A stretch of 64,000 bases of DNA from Nitrosovibrio sp. Nv6 (lineage in GTDB: Bacteria > Pseudomonadota > Gammaproteobacteria > Burkholderiales > Nitrosomonadaceae): the NCBI RefSeq assembly GCF_900110495.1, contig NZ_FODX01000006.1, positions 124,001 through 188,000 of the forward strand. The letters run 5' to 3'. The translations under genes and the position numbers were made by a program. Below are positions 1-9,451 of this stretch, piece after piece. Numbering within the stretch: the first letter of the stretch is position 1; each line of letters begins with the position of its first letter. The notes below the pieces were generated by a model. It was not told the DNA's origin. It searched no databases and worked only from the letters and a program-made list of their open reading frames with translations.

Positions 1-2
1 GA

Positions 3-557
3 GCTTTATTAATAAATACCCCCCGTTTTGCCGAACAAGCGGAAATAATCAGGGAAAAAGGCACCAACCGAAGTCTTTTTTTCCGCGGCCAGGTGGATAA
101 GTATACCTGGGTGAATTTTGGCTCATCCTATCTTCCCAGCGAACTCATCGCGGCATTTCTATGGGCTCAGATGGAAGAGGCGGATGCCATCACCAAACGC
201 CGGCTTGATATCTGGGAAGCATATCATGGTAATTTCGAGGCGCAGGAAATGGAGGGAAAAATCCGCCGCCCCATTATTCCCCTCGAATGCACTCACAATG
301 CTCACATGTATTACCTCCTATTGCCAGACCTGGATAAACGTACATCCTTTATCGATGCTCTCCGGCAGAGGGGAATAGGGACAGTGTTTCACTACGTGCC
401 GCTTGACAGTTCCCCGATGGGAGTAAAGTGTGGCCGCAAGTCCGGAGCATTAACCCAAACAAAGCTGCTGAGCGAGCGATTGGTGAGGCTGCCCCTGTGG
501 CTTGGATTGGAAGAGTTCCAGAGCGAAGTCATCCGGCAGGTCATAGCAGAGTTATGA
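3..557 (+). CDS. wecE: WecE-like sugar aminotransferase, C-terminal part (5' end outside window)
   Basis: The gene enters the window already open in frame 3 and ends at a TAA/TGA-rich junction before the next gene. The visible 184 residues match the C-terminal half of the PLP-dependent DegT/DnrJ/EryC1 family, specifically dTDP-4-amino-4,6-dideoxygalactose transaminase: REKGTNRSLFFRGQVDKYTW, then SSYLPSELIAAFLWAQ, then NAHMYYLL and the VFHYVPLDSSP segment. The lysine that carries PLP lies upstream and cannot be checked. The family converts a dTDP-4-keto-6-deoxyhexose to the 4-amino sugar with glutamate as amino donor. It is followed after 4 bp by a membrane glycosyltransferase, so it probably supplies an amino sugar for the glycan made by this locus. 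Confidence 0.88.
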   Translation, partial: ALLINTPRFAEQAEIIREKGTNRSLFFRGQVDKYTWVNFGSSYLPSELIAAFLWAQMEEADAITKRRLDIWEAYHGNFEAQEMEGKIRRPIIPLECTHNAHMYYLLLPDLDKRTSFIDALRQRGIGTVFHYVPLDSSPMGVKCGRKSGALTQTKLLSERLVRLPLWLGLEEFQSEVIRQVIAEL

Positions 558-561
558 AAAA

Positions 562-2253
562 ATGACCACGCCCGGCCCGCAATATTCGGCGCAAACTCCT
601 CCGGCTGATTCCGGGTTTAAACTTCGCCCGCGGCTCAATTCCGGCGATACCCTATTTCTGCTGGTGCTGTGGTGCAGCGTATGCCTGCTCTTCTGGAAAG
701 CACTTGATGCCGGAGAATTCTGGTGGACGGACGAGTCCCGTCACGCAATGAACGGCGTCTTCTTTCTCGATCTTTGGCAGGATATGCCCTGGAGGGCGCC
801 TTATGAATACGCTCTGCAGTACTTTGCCCAATATCCCGCTCTGGCATTGAACTGGTATCCGCCTTTCTTCCCTGTGGTCGAATCAGTATTTTTTGCCGTG
901 TTTGGTATCAACGAATTTGGAGGGCGGCTCGCAGTTCTGGTATTTACTCTCATCGGCGCAACTGCCTGGTATGTCTGGGCGCGGCCCATCTGGGGACGCG
1001 AAGCCGCCATCTTGTCATGCCTGCTCTATCTTTCGGCTCCCGGGACGCTCCATTGGACCCGTTCCGTTATGTTGGAGGCGCCGGCGGTAGCGATGATTAT
1101 CGTTTCGGTTTGGACATTCGATCGATATCTGAGCCGCCCTAGCCTGAGCCGTGCCGGAATTGTCGGTCTTACGTTGGGCTGCATGCTGCTACTCAAGCAG
1201 ACCACGGTCTTCATTCTGCCTGCTCTGTTGATCTATGCGTTGTGGACTGGATACGGGCGGATGCTATGGCGCAAGGAAGCAGTGTTGGCGTATGTCATCG
1301 TGGGCTCGGTCGCGGCATTGCTGATGGTGCACGCGCTAAAGTTCGGTTCGGTACCGACAAGCTCTTTTGTCGATAAGTTCGGATCAAATAGTTCGGTGTT
1401 ATTTAGTGCCAGCCGTTGGGGAAGTTTTTGGCCTGCATTATTGAGTGCTTGCGAATTGCCGCTTTTGGCGGCTATCTTTATTGGCTTTGTTTTCAGATTA
1501 TTCAACAAGGGTACGAAGCAGGATGTGCTGATATTTCTTTGGATTGTGACCTCGTATATTTTTACGACGATAGTCATAGGGCCAGCGAATGTTCACCGAT
1601 ATACGATTTACGTGCTGCCGCCGCTCGCGTTGCTGGCCTGCATGCCGTTGAGCCAGGCGGCGATGGCAAACCGCAACATCCGTGGAATCGCATTCGTCCT
1701 GTTGGCCACACTTGCCGCGTGGAACGTATATTCGGGATCGATCAGGCCGCATAGTTATGTATCAGGATACGAACAAGCAGCTGAGTTTGTCACCGGACAG
1801 GAAAATACGGGCTTGATCATGTTTGCCGGGAAACATGATGGCAATTTTATTTTCCATCTGCGCGCGCTTGATCCAGAGAAGAAAAAGGCTGTATTACGAG
1901 CCGACAAGATTTTAGTATCCATGGCGGTGCACAAGTCGTTCGGTACTGTCTCATATGTCAACTCCGTAGAGGATGTCATTCAACTGATCGAACGTTTCGG
2001 CGTCGGCATAGTTGTGATAGAGAGTCGCGATATAGTTGAACTACCGGAATTCAAGCTGCTGGCCGAAGCCATGAAGGATCGGCGATTCCAGATGATCAAA
2101 GAGATACCGATCCAGACCAATGTGCCGGAATTTGCCGACCTGTCAGTCCAGGTTTACCGATACTTGGAAAAAAAGGAGCAAGCAGACGACCTTGTCATTC
2201 CGCTGCCGCATATGGGGATGGAAATCAAGTTGAATCCGCAGCGGAAAAATTGA
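562..2253 (+). CDS. GT39/ArnT-like membrane glycosyltransferase
   Basis: A 563-residue integral membrane protein with a soluble N-terminus, about ten hydrophobic segments and a C-terminal soluble domain of roughly 150 residues. After the first transmembrane helix (about residues 30-48) comes a periplasmic loop with WWTDESRHAMNG, the acidic motif expected in PMT/ArnT-type glycosyltransferases that use polyprenyl-phosphate-linked sugars as donors. It starts 4 bp after the aminotransferase and its TGA overlaps the ATG of the next gene (TGATG), so it is co-transcribed. The acceptor cannot be read from sequence; by context it adds a sugar to the exported glycan or a lipid carrier. Confidence 0.8.
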   Translation: MTTPGPQYSAQTPPADSGFKLRPRLNSGDTLFLLVLWCSVCLLFWKALDAGEFWWTDESRHAMNGVFFLDLWQDMPWRAPYEYALQYFAQYPALALNWYPPFFPVVESVFFAVFGINEFGGRLAVLVFTLIGATAWYVWARPIWGREAAILSCLLYLSAPGTLHWTRSVMLEAPAVAMIIVSVWTFDRYLSRPSLSRAGIVGLTLGCMLLLKQTTVFILPALLIYALWTGYGRMLWRKEAVLAYVIVGSVAALLMVHALKFGSVPTSSFVDKFGSNSSVLFSASRWGSFWPALLSACELPLLAAIFIGFVFRLFNKGTKQDVLIFLWIVTSYIFTTIVIGPANVHRYTIYVLPPLALLACMPLSQAAMANRNIRGIAFVLLATLAAWNVYSGSIRPHSYVSGYEQAAEFVTGQENTGLIMFAGKHDGNFIFHLRALDPEKKKAVLRADKILVSMAVHKSFGTVSYVNSVEDVIQLIERFGVGIVVIESRDIVELPEFKLLAEAMKDRRFQMIKEIPIQTNVPEFADLSVQVYRYLEKKEQADDLVIPLPHMGMEIKLNPQRKN

Positions 2254-3470
2254 TGCGAATACTCCACATTCTTGACCATTCCATTCCCCTTCACAGTGGC
2301 TATACATTCCGGACGCTTTCCATTCTCAAGGAGCAGCGCGCTCTGGGGTGGGAAACCTTTCATCTGACTGGTTCGAAACAGGAAAATTGCAGCGTATTGG
2401 AGGAGGATGTCGAGGGATGGCATTTTTATCGCACCCCGGCCGCGGCAGGTCCAATGGCGCAGCTGCCTGTTCTGAATCAGGCCGCCGTTATCGAGAGTCT
2501 GACCCGCCGCCTGAGTGATGTGGTCAAAATTGTCAGGCCGGATATTCTGCATGCCCACTCTCCCGTTCTGAACGCGATACCTGCGCTGCGCGTCGGCCGA
2601 AGTTCAGGTATCCCGGTTGTCTATGAAGTCAGGGCATTCTGGGAAGACGCGGCGGTCGATCACGGCACCGGTCGCGAATGGGGAATGCGATATCGCCTCA
2701 CCCGTAGTCTGGAGAGTTACGCCCTCAAGCGGGTCGATGCGATAACCACTATCTGCGAGGGATTGCGCGGGGACATTCTCGGGCGAGGTATCGCGCCAGA
2801 AAAGGTAACGGTCATTCCCAATGCCGTGAATATCGAAAATTTCAGCGTGGGTGATAAACGTGATCAGCAACTGGCTGAAGAGCTCGGGCTAGAGGGCAAG
2901 CCGCTGGTGGGTTTTATAGGTTCTTTTTATGCGTATGAGGGCTTGAGCGTTTTATTGCAGGCACTACCGGAAATGCTGTCCGGCAATCCCGACATTCGTG
3001 TTCTGCTGGTCGGCGGCGGTCCGCAAGAAAAAGAATTAAAGGCCATTACGACGCAACTGGGCCTGGAAGACAAGGTGATCTTCACTGGCCGCGTACCTCA
3101 TGCCCAGGTCCAGCGGTATTACAATCTGATCGATATTCTGGTCTATCCGAGGCTTCGTATGCGGCTTACCGACCTCGTTACCCCACTCAAGCCCCTCGAA
3201 GCCATGGCTCAGGGCAGGCTGGTCATGGCCTCCGATGTGGGCGGCCATCTGGAGCTCATTCAGGATGGGGAAACAGGCATCCTTTTCAGGGCCGGCGACC
3301 CGCACGCCCTGGCGCTCAAAGTCCTGAGCGTTCTTTCCAGCCCGCATCTTTGGGCTGGCCTGCGTGTCGCTGCTCGCCGTTTTGTGGAAACCCAGCGTAA
3401 TTGGCCAGCCAGTGTGGCAAGTTACAGGAATGTTTACGCTCCGCTTGCCTCAAAGGAGCGCCGTCCGTGA
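2253..3470 (+). CDS. GT4 glycosyltransferase, exosortase-A-system-associated type
   Basis: A 405-residue GT-B fold cytosolic glycosyltransferase. The N-terminus MRILHILDHSIPLHSGYTFR is the hallmark of the family found with exosortase A / PEP-CTERM loci (TIGR04063-like). The C-terminal half carries the GT4 pattern: VIPNAVNIENF, GFIGSFYAYEG, VGGGPQEKEL, then KPLEAMAQGRLV with the donor-binding acidic residue. The ATG at 2253 overlaps the upstream stop; a TTG one codon earlier is also possible. Its own TGA overlaps the GTG of the next glycosyltransferase. It probably adds one sugar to the exopolysaccharide repeat unit; donor and linkage are not predictable. Confidence 0.88.
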   Translation: MRILHILDHSIPLHSGYTFRTLSILKEQRALGWETFHLTGSKQENCSVLEEDVEGWHFYRTPAAAGPMAQLPVLNQAAVIESLTRRLSDVVKIVRPDILHAHSPVLNAIPALRVGRSSGIPVVYEVRAFWEDAAVDHGTGREWGMRYRLTRSLESYALKRVDAITTICEGLRGDILGRGIAPEKVTVIPNAVNIENFSVGDKRDQQLAEELGLEGKPLVGFIGSFYAYEGLSVLLQALPEMLSGNPDIRVLLVGGGPQEKELKAITTQLGLEDKVIFTGRVPHAQVQRYYNLIDILVYPRLRMRLTDLVTPLKPLEAMAQGRLVMASDVGGHLELIQDGETGILFRAGDPHALALKVLSVLSSPHLWAGLRVAARRFVETQRNWPASVASYRNVYAPLASKERRP

Positions 3471-4585
3471 AAAAGCCCGGCTTGCGTGTTGGGTTAGTGG
3501 GACCTTTACCTCCTCCTTCGGGCGGAATGGCAAACCAGACGTTGCAATTGGCCAGGTTATTGCGAGGGGAGGAGGCCGAGGTAGAGCTGATTCAGGTCAA
3601 TAGCCCCTATCGTCCTGCCTGGATTGGGAAATTCAAGGGTGTAAGGGCCGCATTTCGTCTGCTGCCCTACCTTGCTCACCTCTGGTTTTCCGCAGGCAGG
3701 GTTCAGTTATTTCATGTGATGGCCAATTCTGGCTGGTCGTGGCATCTCTTTGCCGCTCCAGCCATCTGGATTGCCAGGATCAGGAGGAAGCCCGTCATTA
3801 TCAATTATCGGGGAGGCGAAGCGGATACCTTTTTTGATAAGGCCTTTTTCTGGATAAAACCCAGCCTGTACCGGGCAGATGCAATCATCGTTCCTTCAGG
3901 TTTCCTTGAAGCTGTATTTGAACAGCGGGGCTTTTCAACCAGCATCGTACCCAACATTATCGACCTTGGCCGCTTCGGCGCAGGAGCACGTTTTGCACCT
4001 TCATCGGGGGCGGATTTCCCGCACATCATCGTTACCCGCAACCTTGAGCCGATTTACGACAATGCCACCGCCTTGCGAGCCTTTACTATTGTAAAACGCA
4101 CGTTTCCCACAGCAAAACTCACCGTGGCCGGCTCCGGTCCCGAGCGCCAGGCACTGGAAGAGCTTGCATGTAGGCTGGGCGTGGTAGATGCGGTCACATT
4201 TACAGGCCGTCTGGACAACGAAGGCATGGCCGCTGTCTACGGCGGCGCCGATGTCATGATCAACCCCAGCCTGGCCGACAACATGCCTATCTCTATCCTG
4301 GAAGCATTGGCCAGCGGCGTTCCCGTAGTGAGTACCGATGTTGGCGGCATACCCTATCTGGTAGAGCATGGAAAGACCGCTTTGCTTGTGTCCCCAGGGG
4401 ATCCGGAAGCCATGGCAGATGCTGTTCTTCTATTGCTCAACGATCCTGCCAAGGCAACGCTTCTCAGGCAGGCGGGCGCCGAATCGGTGCAATGCTACAC
4501 ATGGCCAAATGTACGTGACCGGTTGCTCGGCGTGTATGACCAGGTTTTGACAAAGTCAGACAGATTCGCGGTAAGTAACAAGTGA
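3467..4585 (+). CDS. GT4 family glycosyltransferase
   Basis: A 372-residue glycosyltransferase starting with GTG at 3467. That start is supported by an AAAGGAG ribosome site about 8 bases upstream and by the GTGA overlap with the preceding stop; an in-frame ATG at 3401 would overlap the previous gene by 70 bases. The N-terminus carries GPLPPPSGGMANQTLQLA, a glycine-rich loop typical of GT4 enzymes. The C-terminal Rossmann half has AGSGPERQALEEL and SILEALASGVPVVSTDVGG. It ends with another GTGA overlap into the PaaK-like gene. The role is addition of a sugar to the glycan; the donor is unknown. Confidence 0.87.
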   Translation: MKKPGLRVGLVGPLPPPSGGMANQTLQLARLLRGEEAEVELIQVNSPYRPAWIGKFKGVRAAFRLLPYLAHLWFSAGRVQLFHVMANSGWSWHLFAAPAIWIARIRRKPVIINYRGGEADTFFDKAFFWIKPSLYRADAIIVPSGFLEAVFEQRGFSTSIVPNIIDLGRFGAGARFAPSSGADFPHIIVTRNLEPIYDNATALRAFTIVKRTFPTAKLTVAGSGPERQALEELACRLGVVDAVTFTGRLDNEGMAAVYGGADVMINPSLADNMPISILEALASGVPVVSTDVGGIPYLVEHGKTALLVSPGDPEAMADAVLLLLNDPAKATLLRQAGAESVQCYTWPNVRDRLLGVYDQVLTKSDRFAVSNK

Positions 4586-5958
4586 GGGCCAGTTCGCCGA
4601 AAGAAAAAGAGTGGTACACGTCATTTATATCGGGGCTTTTTTTTCCCTTTCACGAGCGTATCAAAAACCATGATAGCGTCGCTGTCCGTAAGGAGCTGGA
4701 AATCTCCCAATGGTGGGATCCAAAGTGTCTGGAGGCGCTCCAGCTTTCAAAATTGCGCCGGTTGCTCGCCCACGCAGAAGTACACGTACCTTTTTATCGT
4801 GCTCTCTTCTCGGATATCTCGTTCAATCCGAAAGGGGTAAGCTCTCTGACGGACCTTGCATATCTGCCGCTGCTCGACAAATCGAGAATCCGCGCCAACA
4901 CTGAAGCGCTCAAGTCGGAGAATGGGCAGAGTCTGGCCCGCTTTAACACTGGTGGTTCCAGCGGCGAACCGTTGATCTTTTACATCGGCAAGGAGCGGGT
5001 CAGCCACGACGTTGCGGCGAAATGGCGCGCTACACGGTGGTGGAATGTGGATATCGGCGACCGGGAGATAGTCGTCTGGGGTTCACCCATCGAGCTCGGC
5101 GCGCAGGACGGCATACGCGGCCTCCGCGATTGGCTGCTAAGGACGAAGCTGCTCCCCGCCTTCGAAATGTCGGAACAAAAACTGGACCGGTTCCTGGATG
5201 AAATACGCGCAGTGCGACCAAAAATGCTCTTCGGCTATCCTTCCGCTCTATCGCATATCGCCCGTCACGCCAATGCACGGGGGCAGCGGATGGACGATCT
5301 GGGGTTGCGTGTTGCATTCGTTACCTCGGAGCGGCTCTACGATGAACAGCGCCGGCAGATCAGTGAAACGTTCGGCTGCCCGGTGGCGAATGGTTATGGA
5401 GGCCGTGACGCGGGTTTCATCGCCCACGAGTGTCCCGAGGGCGGTATGCATATCACCGCCGAGGATATTATCGTCGAGATCGTGGATCAACAGGGCATGC
5501 TGCTGCCCTGCGGCGAGGCAGGCGAAATCGTAGTGACCCATCTCGCTACAAAGGATTTCCCTTTCATTCGCTACCGCACCGGCGACATCGGCGTGCTGGA
5601 CAGCAAGCTCTGCGCTTGCGGACGCGGCCTTCCCCTCCTTAAGGAGATCCAGGGACGCAGTACGGATTTTCTCATCGCGCAGGACGGCACGGTCATCCAC
5701 GGCCTGGCTTTGATCTACATCCTGCGCGATGTGATCGGAATAAGCAACTTCAAAATCATCCAGGAAAGTTTGAATCTCACGCGGATATCGGTAGTTTTGG
5801 AATCAAAGCTTGCTCCAGAGACAATTGCGAAAATCGAACAAGGATTCAAGGCCAGGCTGGGCCAGACCGTTAATATCGTGATCGAGGAGATGGCCGAGAT
5901 CCCGCCGGAGAAATCCGGCAAGTTTCGCTACGTGGTGAGCAAGGTTGCAACGGTTTGA
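4582..5958 (+). CDS. PaaK/CapK-like adenylate-forming protein (phenylacetate-CoA ligase family)
   Basis: A 458-residue member of the phenylacetate-CoA ligase/CapK branch of adenylate-forming enzymes. Visible motifs are NTGGSSGEPLIFY (nucleotide-binding loop), NGYGGRDAGF, IRYRTGDIG (ATP-binding Asp) and CACGRGLPLLKEIQGR, the Cys-containing hinge typical of PaaK. Family enzymes activate a carboxylic acid as an acyl-adenylate and pass it to CoA or another acceptor. In polysaccharide loci such CapK-like proteins are common but mostly uncharacterised. The GTG start overlaps the upstream stop, so it belongs to the glycosyltransferase operon. I infer a role in activating an acyl or amino-acid group that decorates the glycan; no acceptor or carrier protein is seen nearby. 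Confidence 0.82.
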   Translation: MRASSPKEKEWYTSFISGLFFPFHERIKNHDSVAVRKELEISQWWDPKCLEALQLSKLRRLLAHAEVHVPFYRALFSDISFNPKGVSSLTDLAYLPLLDKSRIRANTEALKSENGQSLARFNTGGSSGEPLIFYIGKERVSHDVAAKWRATRWWNVDIGDREIVVWGSPIELGAQDGIRGLRDWLLRTKLLPAFEMSEQKLDRFLDEIRAVRPKMLFGYPSALSHIARHANARGQRMDDLGLRVAFVTSERLYDEQRRQISETFGCPVANGYGGRDAGFIAHECPEGGMHITAEDIIVEIVDQQGMLLPCGEAGEIVVTHLATKDFPFIRYRTGDIGVLDSKLCACGRGLPLLKEIQGRSTDFLIAQDGTVIHGLALIYILRDVIGISNFKIIQESLNLTRISVVLESKLAPETIAKIEQGFKARLGQTVNIVIEEMAEIPPEKSGKFRYVVSKVATV

Positions 5959-6249
5959 TCGGAAGCGCCGCGGCTCTCAACATCTTATTGTGTAATTGCA
6001 TCGTTTCCTGCACTGGTGCCATCGAATCAAGGGAGCAATTTATACCCGCATCACGCCGTCGGAAACGTTATGCAATTGCAATAAAGCGTCCGGGAGTGGA
6101 TTTCGGCTCAAGTCCGAATGCTATTCTCGCCGGAATAAACAGGCAACATTAGAAAACACAGTTAACTTTTCGATGCCTGGCAGGAATGATTACCCGAGTT
6201 CCGGGACCGGCAACACGGCCTGACTCACGCTTCGCACAAGTGCAAATTC

Positions 6250-7725
6250 ATGGAAAAGCAACAAGGTCACACGGAAATCATTGACAAAATCCTGTCGGGC
6301 GCCCGCTCGGCGGTGATACTTCGACTGATCGGGCAGGTAGTCAGTTGGGCCAGCACCATCATTGTGGTGCGTTTCATCAGTCCTGCGGATTACGGACTCA
6401 ATGCCATGCTGGAGGCGCCCCTTGAACTGCTCATGCTGGTCAGCGCGTTTGGACTCGACCTTGCTCTGGTTCGATCCAGGAACGTCGAGCACGAGGAGTT
6501 GCGTAGCGTCTTTGGCTTGCTTCTGGTCATCAATGGATTGCTTTTTCTGACCTATTTCTTTGGCGGAAGCGTGATGGCGGTATATTTTGATGAGCCTCGT
6601 CTCGAGCAATTGGCAAGGGTTCTGGCTTTTGTTTTTCTTCTGGCGCCCTTCCGCGTCATCCCCAACGCGCTTCTGGACCGCAACCTGAAGTTCAAGTTGA
6701 GAGCCTTTGCCGAATTTATCGCGAATATCAGTGCCGCCGTCACAACGCTCGTGCTCGCAATCTTGGGTTGGGGGGTCTGGGCGCTGGTAACAGGGATGCT
6801 GGTCAACCGGATCCTTCTGGCCATCATATTGATGATCCTGGAGCCATGGGCCATCACTCCCTCTCTGAATTTCTCAGCCGTGCGCGGGATGATGGCTTTT
6901 GGCGGGGTCTTGTCTCTGGGAGGGGCGGTGGTGCTCATCACCGACAAGCTCGCGACCTTTATTGCGGGTCCTGTTTTAGGTGCTGAGCTGCTCGGCATTT
7001 ATGCAGTCGCTTTTCAGTTTGCTCTATTGCCGCTTGCCAAAATAATGCCGGTGATCAACCCGATTATCTTCCCATCGTTTTCAAAATTTCAGGAGCAACG
7101 CGATGTCGCCGCGTACTATTTGGGTAAATCTCTGGGTATCGTATCGCTGGGCCTGTTTCCCATCATGATAGGCCTTGCCTGCGTTGCCCAGGAGTTTGTG
7201 GCAGCGGTACTTGGCGAGAAATGGTCGCAGGTCGCCGTGCCGCTCGCACTTTTATCCGCTGTCATGCCGTTCAGGATGACCACCTCTTTTTTACGGCCGA
7301 TACTGGCCAGCATGGGGCGTGCCGACCTGTCGCTGAAGTCTACGATCGTTGCATTGATTATCTTGTTACCCCTGACATTGATTGGTGCGCATTACGGGGT
7401 AGTCGGCCTTGTATCGGCCTTGATGGCGACCGAACTGATTGTCGCATTTTCAACTGTCGGCATGAGCAAGGCTGTTCTGGAAACGTCTTTCACAAAAATT
7501 GCGCTAAGCTTTCGCCCAGCCATTGTTTCGTCCGCTGTCATGGCGGCATGCCTGCTAAGCGCGAAGGCCGTATTTGGCGGTGAGGATAGTCTTGGAAGAT
7601 TGCTTATCGAAATTGCCGGCGGCGGACTCATTTATTTCTTAACGCTGTGGATTTTCTATGGAAAATGGCTGGAGGATGCGATAAAGCTATTCCTGGGAAG
7701 GCATAAAGCAAATTCCCCCGCCTAG
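6250..7725 (+). CDS. Wzx-like oligosaccharide flippase (MOP superfamily)
   Basis: A 491-residue polytopic membrane protein with about twelve to fourteen hydrophobic helices and no long soluble domain, the expected size for polysaccharide-specific flippases. Typical features are a charged N-terminus followed by GARSAVILRLIGQVVSWAST, and the VRFISPADYGLNAM loop usual in this family. It would move the lipid-linked repeat unit across the inner membrane. A 291-bp gap separates it from the PaaK-like gene and no strong ribosome site was seen before the ATG, so it may have its own transcript. Confidence 0.88.
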   Translation: MEKQQGHTEIIDKILSGARSAVILRLIGQVVSWASTIIVVRFISPADYGLNAMLEAPLELLMLVSAFGLDLALVRSRNVEHEELRSVFGLLLVINGLLFLTYFFGGSVMAVYFDEPRLEQLARVLAFVFLLAPFRVIPNALLDRNLKFKLRAFAEFIANISAAVTTLVLAILGWGVWALVTGMLVNRILLAIILMILEPWAITPSLNFSAVRGMMAFGGVLSLGGAVVLITDKLATFIAGPVLGAELLGIYAVAFQFALLPLAKIMPVINPIIFPSFSKFQEQRDVAAYYLGKSLGIVSLGLFPIMIGLACVAQEFVAAVLGEKWSQVAVPLALLSAVMPFRMTTSFLRPILASMGRADLSLKSTIVALIILLPLTLIGAHYGVVGLVSALMATELIVAFSTVGMSKAVLETSFTKIALSFRPAIVSSAVMAACLLSAKAVFGGEDSLGRLLIEIAGGGLIYFLTLWIFYGKWLEDAIKLFLGRHKANSPA

Positions 7726-8479
7726 CAGCCCGTCGATCTTCTCCTCAATTCCGCTCGCAACTTCGAATTGTCGGATAGTTCTGATCGCGTTTTCATTAAA
7801 CGGATTTTCAGGCGTCCATCAAATTACGTCATGCGGAAACCTCCTGAACGTTTGAATCCTGTTTGCAGGGCCTGGGCGCAAGTGTGCTCTTTAATACCAT
7901 TCATTCACCGGTCAATAAGCGAACTCCGACCTATTCCGTACGGGTATAATCCACAAATCATCAATTTCGACATTGCCTGAAGCAAATGACGTTCGCCTCG
8001 TTGGCCTTAATGGGACGCAGAAACAGGCTTTTCCGGAACCCTTCCTCGCAGCGAGCAAAGCGTTCGTGCGAGGTCGGCACTACCCTAGAACGGAATCGAT
8101 AGGGCCGCCCCCTCCGCCACAAACCTGGTTCTATGAGGAGCGAATCGATGGGTTGCTTTACTCCGCCTGATCTAACGGACGGCACGGGCGCCCGGCGGGA
8201 CAACGATTCTCAGGTTTCAGGCTCCCTGTCGAATGTAAAGTCTGGCGCCATAAGCGGTGAACGCCAGCAACGATATGTTCGGGCACGGGGCGAATCTTGA
8301 CGATTTGATGGGGACCATCCGCATATCCCCAAAACAACGGCTACCCGATGCCGGTGCGGTCTCGGATTTCAGCGACACGGACGGAAAAAAGATCGTCAGT
8401 CTCAACTCAATTGGCAGGCTTATGCTAAGGTGCTCCAAACGTCAATCGGTTAGAAATTCGATGTGGATAATCTGGATTC
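7726..8479 (+). other. Intergenic region with no convincing gene
   Basis: About 750 bases between the flippase and the GT2 gene. No ORF here has a recognisable domain. On the minus strand near 8217-8440 the reading frames resemble a decayed PEP-CTERM tail (see findings), but this is weak. No repeats, tRNA or clear terminator were seen. Confidence 0.5.
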
Positions 8480-9451
8480 ATGACTTCTATGACTTCTTAC
8501 AGCGTTGTAATACCCGTATATAAATCAAGTCAGTGTTTGCTGGAACTGGCTAACCGGCTTGATACGGTTTTCGGCGAACTGAACTCAGACTATGAGATTA
8601 TCATGGTTGATGATTGTTCCCCGGACGACAGTTGGAACGTGGTCTCAGAACTGGCGCGAACCCGGCTCGGTTACAAAGGGGTTCAATTACTTACAAACTC
8701 TGGCCAGACCAGAGCAACCATGGCTGGGATTAAAGTTGCCAGTGGTGAAATAGTCATCACTATGGATGACGATCTTCAGCACGATCCTCGACTCATTCCG
8801 TTATTGTTGGACGAGTTAGAGAAGAAGGGAGATTACGACTGCGTTTTTGCCTATTTCCCCGAGAAAAAACATGCAGGCTATCGCAATATTGGCTCCAAAA
8901 TCATAAGCGGGATTAACTCCCGGGCGTTTGGATCCAGCGAGAAGATCAAAGTTTCGTCGTTTCGACTGATGCGCGGATACATGGCCCAGGTCATTCGCCA
9001 AAACCAATCGGCAAGTGCTACTGTGGGTGGTCTGATTATTGCAAACGCTGCGCGAATAAAGTCTGTTCCCATCCCCCACCACGAGCGGTTTTCCGGCAAA
9101 TCGAATTACACTCTGGCGAAGCAATTCAAGCAAGCTTTTGACAATATATGCAGCGTGAGCATGCTGCCGCTGCGCATGATCTCCGTGGCCGGGCTATTAG
9201 CCTCCGTGCTGAGTGGCGGGCTGCTTTGCTATTTCCTGATCAAATACTTTACGGGTGGTATTTCTCAACCTGGTTGGACGAGTCTTGTGATTTTAATCAC
9301 GTTTTTTGCTGGATTGATTCTCCTGTCGCTTGGAGTCATCGGAGAATATATTGCTCGCATGTTAGGCGAATTGCAAAAATCCAAGGTTACTATGGTCCGT
9401 CGGACTATCGGCTTTCCGGAAGATACGGCCGACAAGAGGGAGCGTTTTTGA
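8480..9451 (+). CDS. GT2 family glycosyltransferase, polyprenyl-phosphate sugar synthase type
   Basis: A 323-residue GT-A enzyme with two C-terminal transmembrane helices (about residues 230-255 and 265-290), the layout of ArnC/GtrB/DPM1-like proteins. The N-terminus has YSVVIPVYKSSQCL, followed by EIIMVDDCSPDDSW and the DxD-type motif MDDDLQHDP. The family transfers a sugar or modified sugar from a nucleotide donor to undecaprenyl phosphate, or to an acceptor at the inner membrane face. Two in-frame ATG codons nine bases apart are possible starts. The stop overlaps the TTG of the ATP-grasp gene, so the two are translationally coupled. Confidence 0.87.
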   Translation: MTSMTSYSVVIPVYKSSQCLLELANRLDTVFGELNSDYEIIMVDDCSPDDSWNVVSELARTRLGYKGVQLLTNSGQTRATMAGIKVASGEIVITMDDDLQHDPRLIPLLLDELEKKGDYDCVFAYFPEKKHAGYRNIGSKIISGINSRAFGSSEKIKVSSFRLMRGYMAQVIRQNQSASATVGGLIIANAARIKSVPIPHHERFSGKSNYTLAKQFKQAFDNICSVSMLPLRMISVAGLLASVLSGGLLCYFLIKYFTGGISQPGWTSLVILITFFAGLILLSLGVIGEYIARMLGELQKSKVTMVRRTIGFPEDTADKRERF

